The notes beneath the pieces are model-generated. The model searched no databases and was not told where the DNA came from. It saw only the letters and a list, made by a program, of their open reading frames with translations. A stretch of 5,373 nucleotides of DNA from an uncultured Clostridia bacterium (GTDB taxonomy: Bacteria; Bacillota; Clostridia; Christensenellales; UBA1242). The stretch covers positions 1-5,373 of the forward strand of contig CANRMV010000074.1 in assembly GCA_947631875.1 (NCBI GenBank), given 5' to 3'. The position numbers and the translations under genes were made by a program. Shown piece after piece: positions 4,711-5,373 of this stretch (positions are counted from its first letter, which is position 1; each line of letters begins with the position of its first letter).

Positions 4711-5373
4711 AAATTTGGGCGATAAGTGATTTACACCTTTCCATAAACAATCCAAAACCAATGGACATTTTTGGTCCAACATGGGAAGGTTATTTGGACA
4801 AGATATTTGACGATTGGAAAACAAAGGTTGCAGACAATGATTTGGTGCTTATGGCAGGGGATTTTTCTTGGGCGATGAAACTTGAAGAAACAAAGCCGGA
4901 TTTTGACCTTATTTCGCCGTTGCCAGGCAAAAAGATAATCATTCGAGGCAATCATGATTATTGGTGGAAGAGCATAAGTGCTGTGCGAGCGGTTTTGCCA
5001 GAAAATTTTTATGCCATTCAAAATGATGCCATTAAGTTTGGCAAATATGTGATTTGTGGCACTCGGCTTTGGAACTTACCGGACACGCGAAAACCTATGA
5101 CCCCAGAAAACGAGAAGATTTACAAAAGAGAACTCATTCGCTTGGAACTCACTTTGCAAGAAGCAAAAAAATTGCAAGCGGAAGGCGATGAAATTGTGTG
5201 TATGCTGCACTATCCGCCATACACTTTTCGTGAGGAGGACAACGACATCACCGCAACTTTGGAAAAGTTTGGAGTTAAATGCGTGGTGTATGGGCACATT
5301 CATGCTTTTCTTAAACAAAACAAGGTGCTCGAAAAGAACGGAATAACATATTTTTTAACTTCTTGTGACCTTA
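4707..5373 (+). CDS. Calcineurin-type metallophosphoesterase (COG1768-like), runs off right edge
   Basis: The first 222 residues of a cytoplasmic two-metal phosphohydrolase are present and no stop is reached before the window ends. The metal-binding signature is intact: DLH at 8-10, GDFSW at 51-55, GNHD at 81-84, His168 in MLHYPP, and GHIH at 196-199. The segments KPMDIFG (17-23), SWAMKLEE (54-61) and RGNHDYWW (80-87) fit the small predicted-phosphohydrolase family COG1768, usually about 230-240 residues, so probably only the extreme C-terminus is missing. The substrate is not known for this family. The ATG overlaps the yqeY stop by four bases, and the only ribosome binding site is a weak AAAGGTG four bases upstream, so expression probably depends on coupling to yqeY. 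The start is supported by MKIWAISDLHLS, a standard beginning for this fold. Confidence 0.95.
   Translation, partial: MKIWAISDLHLSINNPKPMDIFGPTWEGYLDKIFDDWKTKVADNDLVLMAGDFSWAMKLEETKPDFDLISPLPGKKIIIRGNHDYWWKSISAVRAVLPENFYAIQNDAIKFGKYVICGTRLWNLPDTRKPMTPENEKIYKRELIRLELTLQEAKKLQAEGDEIVCMLHYPPYTFREEDNDITATLEKFGVKCVVYGHIHAFLKQNKVLEKNGITYFLTSCDL

Noticed and set aside
4731..5318. Two minus-strand open frames
   Set aside because: They lie opposite the metallophosphoesterase frame, whose full set of metal-binding motifs is intact.

Overview
The window is AT-rich bacterial chromosomal DNA, most likely from a low-GC Gram-positive (Firmicutes/Clostridia-like, possibly uncultivated) organism. The evidence is strong AAGGAGG-type ribosome binding sites, TTGACA/TATAAT-type promoters with about 17-18 bp spacers, T-rich intrinsic terminators, and an elongator tRNA-Met whose D arm and anticodon arm resemble the Bacillus type. 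I cannot name a genus. TGA and TAG are both used as stops, so I see no sign of recoding.

Layout from left to right. (1) Bases 1-650, minus strand: the N-terminal 216 residues of UvrC, the excision-repair nuclease, running off the left edge. (2) A 109-bp divergent promoter region. (3) Bases 760-3189, plus strand: an 809-residue polytopic membrane protein that looks like the VirB6/TrbL-type inner-membrane channel subunit of Gram-positive conjugative (type IV secretion) elements. No other conjugation gene is present in the window. (4) A bidirectional terminator, then about 300 bp of imperfect tandem repeats built from inverted GGAT...ATGAC half-elements. (5) Bases 3532-3753, minus strand and convergent: a 73-residue unrecognised protein whose last 28 residues align without gaps (14 identical) to the C-terminal tail of the VirB6-like protein. 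(6) A consensus promoter, tRNA-Met(CAT) with encoded CCA, its terminator, and about 150 bp of further hairpin-rich sequence ending in a second terminator. (7) A yqeY-like gene and a COG1768-type metallophosphoesterase that overlap by 4 bp (ATGA) as a two-gene operon; the second runs off the right edge.

The left and right parts are ordinary housekeeping genes. The middle is accessory in character. The main lead is the shared C-terminal helix of the membrane channel-like protein and the small soluble protein: two convergent genes, each with its own promoter, carrying what looks like the same docking or assembly tail. This suggests that they work together, or with a common partner, in a membrane system whose other parts lie elsewhere in the genome.
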